Below are positions 51,690 through 63,735 of a stretch of DNA of 64,000 bases, one piece after another. How positions within the stretch are numbered: the first letter of the stretch is position 1; each line of letters opens with the position of its first letter. Origin of the DNA: Apteryx mantelli (lineage: Eukaryota; Chordata; Aves; Apterygiformes; Apterygidae); assembly GCF_036417845.1 (NCBI RefSeq), contig NC_089978.1:139308288-139372287 (forward strand), in the 5' to 3' direction. The position numbers were made by a program, and so were the translations under genes. The notes under the pieces are model-generated. The model searched no databases and was not told the DNA's origin. It saw only the letters and a program-made list of their open reading frames with translations.

Positions 51690-51842
51690 CTATATCTTTT
51701 GCTCTTACTGTGTCTGGCCTCCTGAGCTCAGTAACAAACTTCTTTGCATCAAGCCGAACTTCTATGATGTTGTTCAGAAGAGCAAAGAGTGGTGCCAGCG
51801 GGAAGGAGGCAACGAAGAGTGTGACAAAGCCAAACTGGATAA
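51690..51842 (-). CDS. ANO2: ANO2 exon: helices 7-8 with calcium-binding residues
   Basis: The exon is 153 bases: two bases completing an Ile codon, 50 codons, then one base of a Gly codon. It opens with [17 protein letters not shown] (helix 7 and a short extracellular turn), then [17 protein letters not shown] (helix 8), then the cytoplasmic [17 protein letters not shown]. The Glu at 51760-51762 and Asp at 51748-51750 correspond to the helix 8 calcium ligands, E734/D738 in mouse TMEM16A(ac) numbering from memory. With the EYME glutamates of the upstream exon they supply four acidic ligands of the intramembrane gating site. Acceptor CTTCCAG and donor GTAGGT flank it. All expected ligands are intact, so nothing suggests a pseudogene. 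Confidence 0.93.
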
Positions 51843-52482
51843 CTGGAAGAGAAAGATGCATTGTCCTTGAGTACCTTTTGAAAGGAGCTGGCAAATCCAG
51901 CTAACAGTAAATCATTGGTGAGCTTTGTGACCGTCAAAACCCACAAAACTCCACGGTACAATTTGGTCCCAGTAATAAATATTACAAAGCAGTGAAAGAG
52001 AGAAAGGTTTACCTTTCTTTACCTGCAAATAAAGTGTTACACAAACAAGAAAAAGGGGGAAATCTACAAGGTGCCACTGTTTCTTCCCAGCACCCTTTCA
52101 AAGACTCTAGGACAATCTGTCAAGAGGAGGTACACACTAAATATCTTGCATTATGGAGGCATGAGCCTATGGTGACAAATACATGTTCGCCTCTTCTTAT
52201 GCCAGTGACATCCTCCTTCTAAGTTAGAAGTCTTCTGTTTAAAGTCCTAGCAAAGGGGAATATTATTGTCACTCTTCTTCTGGGTTTGCAATTTGGGTAA
52301 AGCAGATGGGGAGAAAGAAAGCACTAGTCCAAAGGAATAAGTGGCGGCCCAATAACACATAGACCTCCTGAGTCCTCTGTGCTTGCTGGAATAGATATGC
52401 AATTAATAAGACTATTTTTTTCCTTGGGGGGCAGGAAAGACTCTCTCCCCTTGAAGTGGATGGCAGCTTTTGTATCATCTTC

Positions 52483-53558
52483 TTGTCTACCTAGACTTCA
52501 GCAAGGCTTTCAACACTGTCTCCCATAACATCCTCATAGACAAGCTCAGGAAGTGTGGGTTAGATGAGTGGACAGTGAGGTGGCTTGAGAACTGGCTGAA
52601 TGGCAGAGCTCAGAGGGTTGTGATCAGCGGCGCAGAGTCCAGTTGGAGGCCTGTAGCTAGCGGTGTCCGCCAGGGGTCAGTACTGGGTCCAGTCTTGCTC
52701 AACTTCTTCCTCAATGACCTGGATGAAGGCACAGAGTGCACCCTCAGCAAGTTTGCTGATGACACAAAACTGGGAGGAGTGGCCAATACACCAGAGGGCT
52801 GTGCTGCCATTCAGAGAGACCTGGACAGGCTGGAGAGGTGGGCAGAGAGGAACCTCATGAAGTTCAACAAAAGCATGTGCAGTGTCCTGCACCTAGGGAG
52901 GAATAACCCCATGCACCAGTACAGGCTGGGGGTTGGCCTGCTGGAAAGCAGCTCTGCAGAGAAGGACCTGGGAGTGCTGGTGGACACCAAGTTGACCATG
53001 AGGCAGCAATGTGCCCTTGTGGCCAGGAAGGCCAATGGTCTCCTGGGGGGGTGCATCAGGAAGAGTGTTGCCAGCAGGTGGAGGGAGGTGATCTTCCCCC
53101 TCTACTCAACCCTGCTGAGGCCTCATGTGGAGTACTGTGTCCAGTTCTGGGCTCCCCAGTACAAGAGAGATACGGAGCTACTGGAGCAAGCCCAGCAGAG
53201 GGCTACAAAGATAATGAGGGGACTGGAGCATCTCTCCTCTGAGGAAAGGCTGAGAGATCTGGCAATGTTTAGCCTGGAGAAGAGAAGGCTGAGGAGGGAT
53301 CTTATCAGTATATACAAATATCTTAAGGGAGGGTGTCAAGAGGATTTGGCCAGACTCTTTTCCATGGTGCCCAGCGACAGGACATGAAGCAACAGGAACA
53401 AACTGAAACACAGGAACTTCCATCTGAATATGAGGAAAAACTTCTTGATCGTGAGGGTGACAGAGCACTGGAACAGGTTGCCCAGAGAGGTTGTGGAGTC
53501 TCCTTCTCTGGAGATATTCAAAACTCACCTGGACGCAATCCTGTACAACGTGCTCTAG
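52483..53558 (+). pseudogene. CR1 ORF2 remnant: reverse transcriptase C-terminal half
   Basis: The frame reads [16 protein letters not shown] (RT motif A with the first catalytic Asp), [12 protein letters not shown] (motif B), then FADDTKLGG (motif C catalytic FADD). It continues into the conserved CR1 C-terminal region with [27 protein letters not shown] and [15 protein letters not shown]. It is open to a TGA at 53385-53387. Beyond that single stop the frame stays CR1-like for another 57 codons, including RVTEHWNRLPREVVESPSLE, to TAG at 53556-53558. The piece is broken by 5' truncation and the internal stop. It cannot encode a working element because endonuclease and the N-terminal RT are absent. 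Confidence 0.92.
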
Positions 53559-53643
53559 GTGACCCTTCTTGAGCAGGAGGGCTGGATTAGATGGTCTCCA
53601 GAGGTCCCTTCCAACCTCAACCATTCTGTGATTCTGTGATTCT
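52483..53643 (+). mobile_element. CR1 LINE, 5'-truncated, well preserved
   Basis: A CR1-family non-LTR retrotransposon, antisense to ANO2 within its 12.1-kb intron. The sequence begins inside the reverse transcriptase at YLDFSKAF and runs through the RT C-terminus, the thumb/C-terminal domain and a short 3'UTR. It ends in tandem ATTCTGTG-type octamers (53623-53643), the hallmark of CR1, which lacks a poly-A tail. The usual 5' end, ORF1, endonuclease and first RT motifs are missing, as in most CR1 copies truncated during target-primed reverse transcription. The uninterrupted frame argues for a comparatively young insertion. Confidence 0.95.
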
Positions 53644-53924
53644 TTCCAGTACCAGACTACTAGTACCACAGGGTTCAGCTCTTAACCCACAGCACAATAA
53701 AATAAACAAAAAGACCACAAAGTGTTCTGAGTGAATTATGCCTCTTTCCTAGGGCATAGGATGATCTGTCTTCAGGCAAACACATTACGCTGCAAGTAGC
53801 TAAGGATCCTGTGTCACCCAACAAAGCACGATACTGGCACATGACTGTTTCTAAAATCCCTCCGTGCTCTAAAGAGATTTAGAGTACTACAATAGAAAAT
53901 CAAGCCACTCCAACTGAGATTCTT

Positions 53925-54012
53925 CAGTTTGGGGATGGAAGGGGGACATGAAGTATCCTTAACTCCCATTGCTTTCAATGACTTTTTTAGAGTACTTAGA
54001 ATCGAGCTTATC
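53925..54012. repeat. Old inverted-repeat relic (AACTCCCATTG type)
   Basis: The core CTTAACTCCCATTGCTTTCAATGA, followed by a GTACTTAGAATC segment, resembles old amniote palindromic repeats centred on CCCATTGACTTCAATGGG. The core itself is an imperfect palindrome. Family assignment is from memory of recurring motifs; a repeat-library search would settle it. Confidence 0.4.
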
Positions 54013-55004
54013 TAGGGGGGTCTTATTTGTGTGTATCAGAACATGGAAAGGGCTGACGTGTTTTTGCTTCAAGGGGCTGAGAAATTACCAAGTTGCCTGA
54101 AAGGCTTTGTCTTCCATGGAAATCAAGTGGCATCAGTAGTGAATGCTACTTATGAGACAGGATCATTTCCCTGTAAAAACTCCACATTAGTTTAAGGTAA
54201 TACATGAGAGAAGTGAAAGGAGTTTATTCCCCCCGCACACCCTAAAGAAACAAAAAGTAGCAGAAGAAGAAACAAACCAAAAAGTATGTTGCACAAATGC
54301 AAAGGCAGTAACCACAATAAAGTCCCACTAATAAATTTAACTGGGATTTACACTTCTGAATTTAATAATAGCAATAAAGAAAAAAGATTTGTGTGTATGA
54401 GGCACTATTTATTGAGGCTTCTTTTTCAGAAAATCTCTGTATAAGTTCTCTCTTCATTATGGGAGAAATTTTTTGCACTTTTCATGAAAAGAAGGTCTTT
54501 TCATAGCACCATTGTTTAACTTTACTTTAAAATCATTTCCTTAGGCACTGTTGTCACAACCCACAACTAACTGATAAACCAACTTTCTCCAGGACCTTCT
54601 CTTGCACACATCTTATTTTGTGTGCACAGATTGCAAGCCCTCTTATTGACATTACTGCTTTTCTCTTCCAAGTGACAATATATTTGCACGATAAAGTATT
54701 ATCTTGTATTATAAGTGGCCTTTTGATTTTCATGCTCATTGCTCTGCTTTGGGATAAAGAGTATATCCTAACATATATTAAGATGGAGCTTTTTCAAAGC
54801 ATAGGAATATTTTATCCTTGAAATTAGGCTTTTCTGAACATTTTATGTTCAGAGTCAGGAAAAGGAATTAACAAGGAAATAAAAACAGATGTTAGAACAG
54901 TGTCCCAAAGAACTGTGAGATGCTTAGAAAAATACATGGCTCCAAAACATGCCTTATTTGGTTTTAAGTGAATTTAGCAGGGACAGAGTTGGGAGGATTC
55001 TGTT

Positions 55005-55180
55005 GAAAAAGAAAAAGAAAAAGAAAAAGAAAAAGAAAAAGAAAAAAGAAAGGAAAGGAAAGGAAAGGAAAGGAAAGGAAAGGAAAGGAAAGGAAAGGAA
55101 AGGAAAGGAGAAAAGAAAAGAAAAGAAAAGAAAAGAAAAGAAAAGAAAAGAAAAGAAAAGAAAAGAAAAGAAAGAAAAGG
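55005..55180. repeat. 176-bp pure purine tract: (AAAAAG)n-(AAAGG)n-(AAAAG)n
   Basis: Every base on the plus strand is A or G. Three units follow one another: AAAAAG (about 55005-55046), AAAGG (about 55047-55108) and AAAAG (about 55110-55180). On the ANO2 sense strand it is a pure pyrimidine tract deep in an intron. Such mirror-symmetric homopurine arrays can form intramolecular triplexes and are length-unstable. Confidence 0.97.
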
Positions 55181-56404
55181 TATTTGCAATCCTTTGAGTA
55201 AAAACCACATAAGCATTTGCTTTGATGGTGTTTGCAGCCCCTTTTACTCATATCCTGGGAACATTCACTTCAATTATTTTTTTCAAGTTCACAAAAGAAT
55301 GTTGAAGGTATGTAAAAGTCTTTTGGATAATTGTGTAAATATGTCTTCACAGAAAACTCTGTGCCAGAAGTGTTTGTGTGGCCATCTTGAAATCTCTTCA
55401 ATGTTCCAGCCTCCTTTTTAAGCAAGTGTCAATGATCCGAAAAGCAGGCAAACCCTCCACACAAAATTAATCATGCCATGATTTAAATGGTCAGTCACAT
55501 GTCTTGAGTAGTAAACTTGCAAATAATCATTCAAAACAAGCATTGTGTGAACAGCCTCAGCAATTTAAATGCGCCTGTTTAGTTTGGTCGATATTCATAA
55601 AAACAAATAGATCTACAAAGCTCAAAAGCCTGCATGCATTAAAAAAGAGCAAAATTCACTGATGTGCAGTTCAGGCTGCACAGGCAACCTAGTCACAGCA
55701 TCCTGCGGTTCTGCACAGGCCTGTTCACTCACAGTGCAAACATTTACACTGCTTTTTCAGGACACTCACAAAGACTGTTCTGTTAGGTACAGCTGGTGCT
55801 GAGACATCCCATTTTTGGCTGGAGGACTTGACTGCACCCCTGGAAAACCTTTTCACATTCACACCTATTCCACAAGAGCGGTCCATGCTCTTCTAGGATT
55901 CACATATAACCCTACGTGTCCACATAAGGAGCCCTGCCTGCCTCTGGTGATTATTCTCCAGTGCTTTGAGGCAGAAGACTACAGAGATCTGTGTAAGGAG
56001 TTGGACCTCTGGACATCCATCCTCTTCCACCTCCCTTCTCATAGGCTAATGCATTACTGCAAGTAAATGATGGGAGGATAATCATTCCTGTGCTAAGTGA
56101 CATTCCAAGTCCTAAGGAGAAACTTTGCAATATACATCCAAGCCTGGCCAAGAAGCTAAGGAAGAGGTGTAATTTACTACTCTTTAGTAATAAATGTATG
56201 CAACAAGCCCACACACAACAGGCTGAGTTGGTATTTTGAAATCTAGCCTCATTATAGAGATTATAGAAAAATGCAGGTTTCTCTTCAGTGATTCCTTTTT
56301 TCTTTTGCTGCCTTACACATTGCCTTTTTGATGATTTTTCCTGCTTTAGGGGAAATTCTTCCAAACCTCTAAGACTAATCCTTATGGTAGTCAGTAGCTA
56401 CAGA

Positions 56405-56480
56405 CATTGGACCTGATTGTTTTCTCCTTAAAACACAAAAGGGAGTTTTGCCATTGATTTTTAAGGGAAGTCAGATGATG
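56405..56480. repeat. Possible old repeat relic
   Basis: GGACCTGATTG, then GGGAGTTTTGCCATTGATTT and AAGTCAGATGATG, resemble the old CATTGACTTCAATGGG-centred repeats. The match is short and the call weak. Confidence 0.25.
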
Positions 56481-57614
56481 AAACCCTTTATTATCATTTC
56501 TCTTTAAAAAAAAAGAAAATGTTTCCCATTAATTGCCACATGAGCCTTGGACTCTCAGGTGGTTTAGACTGAATAAAGGAAGACTGCATGAAATAAGAAT
56601 CTGAAAAATCATTGCTGATGTCAGTTTTTGCTGAAAAGTCAGTAGTGCTATAAACCTTACACATGCATGGACACCATTCAGTTGGTTTTGGAGCGGATTT
56701 TTTAAAGTTTGCTTCATTATCAATATTTATTGCTCCTCTAAATGTCAACTTCTTGCCAACTCATATCACTGCAGGCTAGTTGCAGATGTTGCAAACTTGC
56801 TACCAGCTGGATGAGGAAATTGCTATACATGCTACATACTTTGTGAATGTATATCATCTAGTATATTGGACTGGGTCAAAAGGCTTTGCACAGTTTTAGA
56901 AACAGGAAGTACTGATGACAAATTTGACACTTTTGTTAATAATGAAAACTTATGTTTAAAGATTCATTGGGAAAAATTTTTAGATTATTCAGAAACTTTA
57001 AGAGTGTCTGCTTTCAGTTTTCTGCTAAGAAATACAAATATATATCAGTTAATAATATCAAAACAAACCATGGTCAGAAATTTCACTGATGCAAATCAAA
57101 ACTATGTGAAGACGTGCTCTTGACTGAGAAGGTCTGGTCAAGAAATAAGCTCAGTGCAAATTTCTGACTGAGTTCACCTCATTGAAGAACTGACCCACAA
57201 AAGATTTCCCCAAAGGGAAATTTGGAGTTTATCATAGCGAAATGCTAGCCCCTTCCTGTCACACTGTTGGATCTGTAAAACGCCTCTGAAGTAAATGGAA
57301 GTCTGTCTGAGTTGTAGACTTTGAGGTCCAGGAAGCATCTTAGTGGCATAAGTTGTTAGCTCAATGCTTTAAAATACCCCCTTTACTTTCTAGAAAAGCA
57401 AAATGACAAATGACCAAATTTCTCTGGGTATGTCTTCCTGGGGCAGAGAGAGCTCTCAGGAAGTTCACAGATTTGTGAATGGGAAGGAGGCATGTGTAGT
57501 GAGTAGGCCAGTGTAAAGCATCATTTTCCCCAACATCTAGTGCAAATGATGAGCAAGCTGTCTACAAAGACACATTTTTTTTCCCTTTGGGTTGGATATC
57601 ACTCCTAAAATGGT

Positions 57615-57720
57615 AGGGGAAGGCGTGGTCTAGTAGGTGCTGGCTAGAGGACACCTAGAACTGGGGATCCCAAGGAACAGTATCACTAAGTGACTGGTTT
57701 AATTTAAGGTGATGTTAAAC
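57615..57720 (+). repeat. MIR-like SINE relic (tRNA-derived head)
   Basis: GTGGTCTAGTAGGTGCTGGC followed by AGAGGACACCTAGAACTGG resembles the tRNA-like A-box head of MIR/CORE-type SINEs (GTGGTCTAGTGGTTAGAGCA). The downstream ACTAAGTGACT fits the AAGTCACTTAA core weakly. A short, old fragment. Confidence 0.4.
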
Positions 57721-60580
57721 ATCCTAGTCTAACGGAACCTTATTTATATTTAAATCCTGAATACTCCCAGTTAGTACTGTATGTGGCCTTTTAAAATGCA
57801 TGATGTGAAAGCTGACGCTCCTGGGGCATTCTAGCTCAGACGAGCTATAAGACAAAGATGGCTGTAGCCTGAATGAGTGTAAGAAGCTCAGATTGCTCTT
57901 CTTTTGCCAACATTTCCCTCTTTCATGTTGTTCATTCTTCATGCTTACAATTAATAGATTCATCATAATCAGAGGCACCAGCTCAGTGCTCCCATTAACC
58001 ATCTCACTACCCCTTGATTTAATGGTTGTAGTGGCTTTGCTGAGATGTAGTACAGTGACTACCACTTTGCAGAACAAACTCCATTGAACAAGGGCAGAAC
58101 CACATTTAACAAGAGAGGAAAATACATTTGCTCTCACTTCTTCTATTCATTTACCCAGATTTAAACAAGGAGAGAGAGAAAAAAAAAAAGGTCTCTGCAA
58201 GGCTTTAGGCTTCCTAATATAATAAATCAGAATAAAAGGAAATCCCAGTAGCTTTGAAATGGCCATTCCAAAATGGAAGGGGGAGAGTTATCATCAAAAA
58301 CTCCTTTCCTTTTGACATATACTGCAAAGCACACCCCCAGATCGCTCCAAACACTGGCAAGTAGTGCCTCACGAGGGCTAGTCTGCTTCATCAGGGGATG
58401 CAATAAGAATACATGTTTTGGGGCATGAGGAGTAGGTTACACTTCAGGTCTCCTTCAGAGAGGGCAGATGCCAAGCCTTTTGATGGAAATAAGTAGAAGA
58501 AACTCTACTGGGTACAAAAAATCAGGACTTCCTGGTGATTGGGGTATAGCCTAGCAAGTGGGAGACTTCAATTCCAAAGTCACTGCTTTGAAAGAGGCTT
58601 CTTCTGTAGTCTTCAAGATCTCACCCATCTTTAAAAGTAGGATCACTCTGGCCATGCAAACCTGAATGTAGTAGACATTCATGAACAGATATGGCTGGAT
58701 ATTCACAGAGGAGTTATCTGGCCACCATTGTCTCTTCATGAAATCCCATCATCATCTGGGTGGGGGAACCCAAAGGCTGCAGTAGGCCAAATCTCATTCA
58801 ATCTCTTATTCAGCTTCTTCCTTCCTAGTTGAGCAAATAGCCACAATGGGAACTTGCCTGAGTAAAGTCTGTGTGAAATCAAAGTAAAACCTCAGAATTT
58901 GGTTCTAAAATAACAGCCAGATTTCTCTCTTCCTCTCCTTTAATATCTACCTCTTCTTAAATCCCGGTCATACTGTCATTTTAAGCAATTCAGAAAATTA
59001 AAGCACTTCCTCTGCACTTGCTGCTCTGTTTCCTTTCCCTCTCCCTCAAATCAATTTTAGAGAAACAGGTAAATAAGCTACATAACTTCTTCCTGCCTCT
59101 CCATTTCAGCTTGCTGCACTTCAGAGCAATCTCATCTGACAGGTTCAGGGCTGCGTGGCATGTAGTGTTTCCTACCCGCGTGGGTGGTCTAAGTCACTCC
59201 GCAGCCAGTCTGACAGCTCAATATAGTGCTGTGGACTCAGCAGTGAGCAGACTGGGGAGGTGCAGCTTGGGTTTCATTCGCTGCACATTTGTCTTGAGTC
59301 TCACGGACAGGGCATAGCTTGCTGTGGGGCTGGCATGCTAGAAGGCTCAGTGAGCCATTCTTTTCACTTGAAAAACTGATTCTCTCGTTGTAAACAAACA
59401 TTTGGATTAGTAATTCAACCATTCATTTGCAGGGTTTCTATCTAATTATCTCTGAATGGTTGCAGAATGAGGCCCTCCGCATTGTTTATCATCTAGGAAA
59501 AAAGGGACTAATCTAAAAGACAGGCTTAGTGTCCAATGATTTTTAACATCAGTAACTCAGACCCTGATAATGCAAGTTATTCCAACAGAGCAGACCTTTG
59601 CATGGTGTCCTCATCAATGAATCAAGTGTGATTTCCTATACGGACATCTCTAATCATGGTGACAGCATCACAGCAGCTTCCATAGGAGTTTGCCACAGAG
59701 GATGGAGAGTGGAAGGAGCTTTCTCCCGCACCTTGAAGCTTTGCTTTAGGTACAGCTATAATTAGGGGAAATCACCAACATTCACTGGCTTTGGAGAGCG
59801 GGTTATGTTCTAATTCATAACCCACTCAAAGCTCCATTCCATTTCTGCATCAGTCAGACACACTTCATGGATATCACAGAGTGCATGCTGCAGTCTCCTA
59901 CCCTGTGGTGGACTTCCACCCCAGGCTACTCCCCCACAACACTTGAGGAAGTCTCGTTCCTCCTTACACTGCTAGTGGCTTTGTGCTGTAATTAGCTATT
60001 CGTGCTGCAACCGATCGCGTGCTGTAGCTCCCAGAATGAATAATATTGACTGCCACAGATGTGCAAGGGCAAGAAATTAAATATTTATAAACAGTGTGTT
60101 TTTTCTGTTTGTTTATTACCAATAACTAAAGGTCCTTGTCCTTAGAGAGTACTTGGTAACTAGGAAACTTTGGATGTTAAAGTGCAGACATTTCTGAGTT
60201 ATGTCTGAGCATAAAAACATGTGAAAATGTTTACAAGGGGAAATGTCTATATTTTTTTACCATTGTTTAACTCAAAAATTGCAAAGGAGTTTGCTCAACT
60301 TTCCAGGAGGAAAAATCATCTTGGGCTGAGATAATGCATAGAAAATTTCAATGCTAAAGGAGATTTTTTCAACAAAGTATGGGCATGTGCAGAGGGGGAT
60401 AAGGTAATAGAGGCTGCACCACAGAGCCAGATCCTAAGGTGAGTTGAAACAATTCTTAGTGCACCTTGAGATGATGGCAGGTGAGGGCTTCTTTACATCA
60501 ATTAAATGCCATTACAGAGGCTAAAGATCTGATCCATAAATATATCTATAGAAAGAGACCCCCAAATCTTAACTATTAAA

Positions 60581-60675
60581 TTAATTATATATATATATAG
60601 TTACATATATGCCTATACATACATGTATATATATTTACATATATATATGAGTGTGTGTGTGTATATGTATACAAA
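60581..60675. repeat. Compound TA/CA/TG microsatellite
   Basis: Alternating pyrimidine-purine sequence: (TA)n, mixed TACATATATG segments, then a short (GT)n near 60650-60662. It is degenerate rather than a clean array. Location is the 12.1-kb ANO2 intron. Confidence 0.85.
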
Positions 60676-62384
60676 ACCATACATGGTATCGACTTTTTCT
60701 GTTGTAAAATGCATTCTCTTTCAGATGTTTTGGGAATAGTGGCTTGTTAAAACAGGAGTTGTCATGTACAATATTTAACAGATGTCTGGTTTTAGATAAC
60801 ATGCCCATTGACAAGCTGTGGTTCTCTCCTGAATACTTTTATGCCCTAAAGCTTGGGTTTGCCTAGATTATTTCTTTCCTTCCTCCTCCCCCACCCATAC
60901 CTTTCCCTCTCTCTCCTCCCCTTGCCTCTCCAGGGTCTACTCATGAGACAGCCACAGGGCTGAGGGGTACACAGCAATTTTGTTTTGCATCTGTGTGTGA
61001 AGAGTCTGGCCTCTTATTTACTCCCTAACATGCCTGTGTGCTGCTTCCTCTCAAGTTTGTTTCCCTGAGGACTGCTGAAGTTGGATGTTATCCCAGGACT
61101 GCATCACTGAGTTATTTGGCAACTATTTGCACCTCTGTCCTCCTGGGTTCTGTTGAATCATAGAGATACTCCTTAGAGTTTATACCAAATACAATTCAGA
61201 ATGAGAAAGAAGGCATTTATATATTTCACTGTGTAATTCGCTATCAGATTCTTGGTATTTATTCTCTGACAAACTCTTCTCTAGTGTAGTTCTTTATCCC
61301 AGTGTTTGAACTGCTCCTACTGGAGCAGTGAATGCGTGGAAATGCATGATGACAAATGGAATCAAACAGTCTTAACGAAAAGTGGATGGAGGAAGGACAG
61401 AGGATTCCTTGCAAAGCAGAATTAGACAAAAATGTCTGGTAGTTGGTATTCCTTTCTGCATCCCTTTGCACAGGCCAGATACTGTACTCAGAATTTCAAA
61501 CATCATTTTGTAAGTATCACTGCATCTTTGGACAATGAAGTTATATTTTTTCTTGAGCAAAGTGCAATCAAGATGCCAAAGGGACCATCTCTTCCCAGTT
61601 GTAACTATCGAGGACATTGGCATAGTACTAACCATGTTAAAACCAAACCAAATCATGAATGATATTTTCATTGAACAAACTCAATACTTTAAAGTTTCTT
61701 TCAAATAAAAGCCATAGGAATTGAATCCTTGACTTCCAGGAAGCAGAAAACTCTCTAATGCTATATCTCAACTCAGTTACTGTGGCCATACTGGTCTCAG
61801 ATCCTAAATCAGAGTCATTAAATAATAATCAAATGTTTTGCCAAGTCAGATATCAGCAATCCACACCCCTAACAAAGAAAGCATATATTTCCTCTCTTAC
61901 AGACATTGCATTATGAGAGAGGCATTTCTGAGAAGCAGCAGATCCCAGCTCCTGGATCCCGCTGAGTAGAAACCAGGAACTGCTGTCTCACTGACTGTGT
62001 ATTTTCCAATAGTGTGACTGGTGGCATCTTGCCACTTAAGAAACAGTAGAACCTTCTGGGTTTTCACCAACATGCTTAATTTCTAATGTGGAAAAGCAAA
62101 CTGTAGACTAGTACACCAACCTTGAAAGAGTACTGATCCCTGCCATAGTTTATCAGCAATTTGTGTAATTGTGAAAACACAAGTGCATACATAAACATGG
62201 ATGATATACACATGGTGGGCACCTGCTTTACATAATTAGAACACTGCTGACTTTAATAGAGTTGCTCCCACTTTATAGTGGTTTGAAAGATGACCAAATA
62301 TCTGGCAAGTACAAACCACTAGTGACATCAGTCACTCCAACAGGCTGATGCATGCAAGTATGCATATGGTGTTTAAGAAGCTAG

Positions 62385-62540
62385 AGAATGTGCTGGTTAA
62401 TGAACTGGTCTGAAAAGTGGGAGACTAAGAAATAATTCCCAAGTGTGCCGTAGGCTTCCTTAAGAAGTGTGGCCAACTCAATTTCTCTGTGCCTCAGCTC
62501 TCCATGAGTAAAATGGGAGTAACAATTCTCCAGTCTGCTC
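62385..62540 (+). repeat. MIR-like SINE relic, near full head and core
   Basis: The order of islands follows MIR: a GTGCTGGTTAATGAACTGGTC head, GTGCCGTAGGCTTCCTTAAG and GTGTGGCCAACTCAATTTC, then TCTCTGTGCCTCAGCTCTCC and AGTAAAATGGGAGTAAC. The CTCTGTGCCTCAG-CTCC-GTAAAATGGG core is diagnostic. It lies about 260 bases upstream of the decayed CR1. Confidence 0.7.
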
Positions 62541-62802
62541 TCTTTCTTAGCTGTTCTAGAAGTTCTTTTGGGCTGAAAGTTCTGTCATTGTATATCACTG
62601 TAGATTTTAATGTAAGCATGGCTGGGAACACTGTGTACATGATTCAATCTCCAGTAAATGGTCAGTCATGAACTGACTAATCTGAAAAGATATTCCTACA
62701 GTTTTCTATTATAAAGAGCAATGTTTCCATAAGAAAATACATATGTATGTTTGGGGATCTATGTATTTTTACTATATTTGAAGCATTAATGAACAATTTT
62801 AA

Positions 62803-63735
62803 TAAACTTGGGAGGAGTTACCCCAGAAGGTTATGCTGCCATGCAGAAAGACCTTGACAGACTGGAGAAATGGGCAGAGAGGAACCTCATGAAGTTCAAC
62901 AAGGGGAAAGCCCAGTCCTGCACCTGGGAAGAAATAACCCTATGTACCAGTGGTTGGCCCCAGTACAGGCTGGAGCCAAACAGCTGGAGAACAGCTTTGC
63001 AAACAAGGACTTGGAGCTTCTGGTGGACAACAAGTTGACCATGAGCCAGCAATGTACCCTTGCAGCAAAGAAGGCCAACAGCCTCCTGGGCTGTTGCCAG
63101 GAAGAGCATTGCTAGCAAGTCGAGGGAGGTGATCCTTCCCATCTACTCAGCACTGGTGAGACCACATCAGCAGTACTGTGTCCAGTTCTGGGATACCCAG
63201 TACAAGAAAGAACATACTGGACATACTGGAATGACATACCGGGGGTGAGTGGGGGTGGAACACACTGGAGGGAGTCCAGCATAGAGCCACTAAGATGATT
63301 AAGAGACTGGAACATCTGACAAATGAGGAGAGGCTGAGGGAGCTGGGATTGCTGATCCTGAAGAAGAGAAGGCTCAGGGGAGATCTTATTAATGTGTAAA
63401 AATACCTGAGGGTGGAGGGATGTGGAATTAAAGAAGACGGAGCCAGACTCTGCTCAGGGGTATCCCATGAAAGGACAAAAGGCAATGGAAACAAACTGAA
63501 ATACAGGACGATCTATTGAAACATAAGAAGAACCTTTTTTACTGTAAGGGTGGTCAACACTGGAACAGATTGCCTAGAGAGGTTGTAGAGTATCTGTCCT
63601 TGGAGATATTCAAAACCTGACTGGACAAGGTCTTGAGCAACCTGCTGTAGTTGACCTGCTTTGAGCAAGGGGCTGGAGTAGATGATCTCCAGAGGTCCCT
63701 TCCAACCTCTGTGATTCTGTGATTCTGTGAATTCT
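62803..63735 (+). mobile_element. CR1 LINE, 5'-truncated, decayed
   Basis: A second CR1 copy in the same intron and orientation. It starts just after the RT catalytic FADD, at KLGGV, and ends at 63735 with the GATTCTGTGATTCTGTGAATTCT-type octamer tail. The first stretch aligns codon for codon with the other copy ([27 protein letters not shown]) except for a two-codon deletion after GGV. It then shifts frame near 62908 and repeatedly afterwards. More indels and substitutions than the copy at 52483 imply an older insertion or a different CR1 subfamily. It ends only 248 bases before the ANO2 exon at the window edge. Confidence 0.93.

Noticed and set aside
49412-51842. Assignment of the gene to ANO1
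   Set aside because: The internal exons fit both paralogues, but the tail sequence, FLKEEHEKLKL and the C-terminal QHTEV fit ANO2 and not ANO1.
53178-53669. 163-codon minus-strand open frame
   Set aside because: It is the antisense shadow of the CR1 reverse transcriptase frame and has no independent support.
54949-55251. Lys/Glu-rich and Phe/Leu/Ser-rich open frames of 80-95 codons
   Set aside because: Translations of the purine tract and its complement; simple-repeat artefacts.
62831-63494. Minus-strand open frames of 103 and 115 codons
   Set aside because: Antisense shadows of the decayed CR1 copy.
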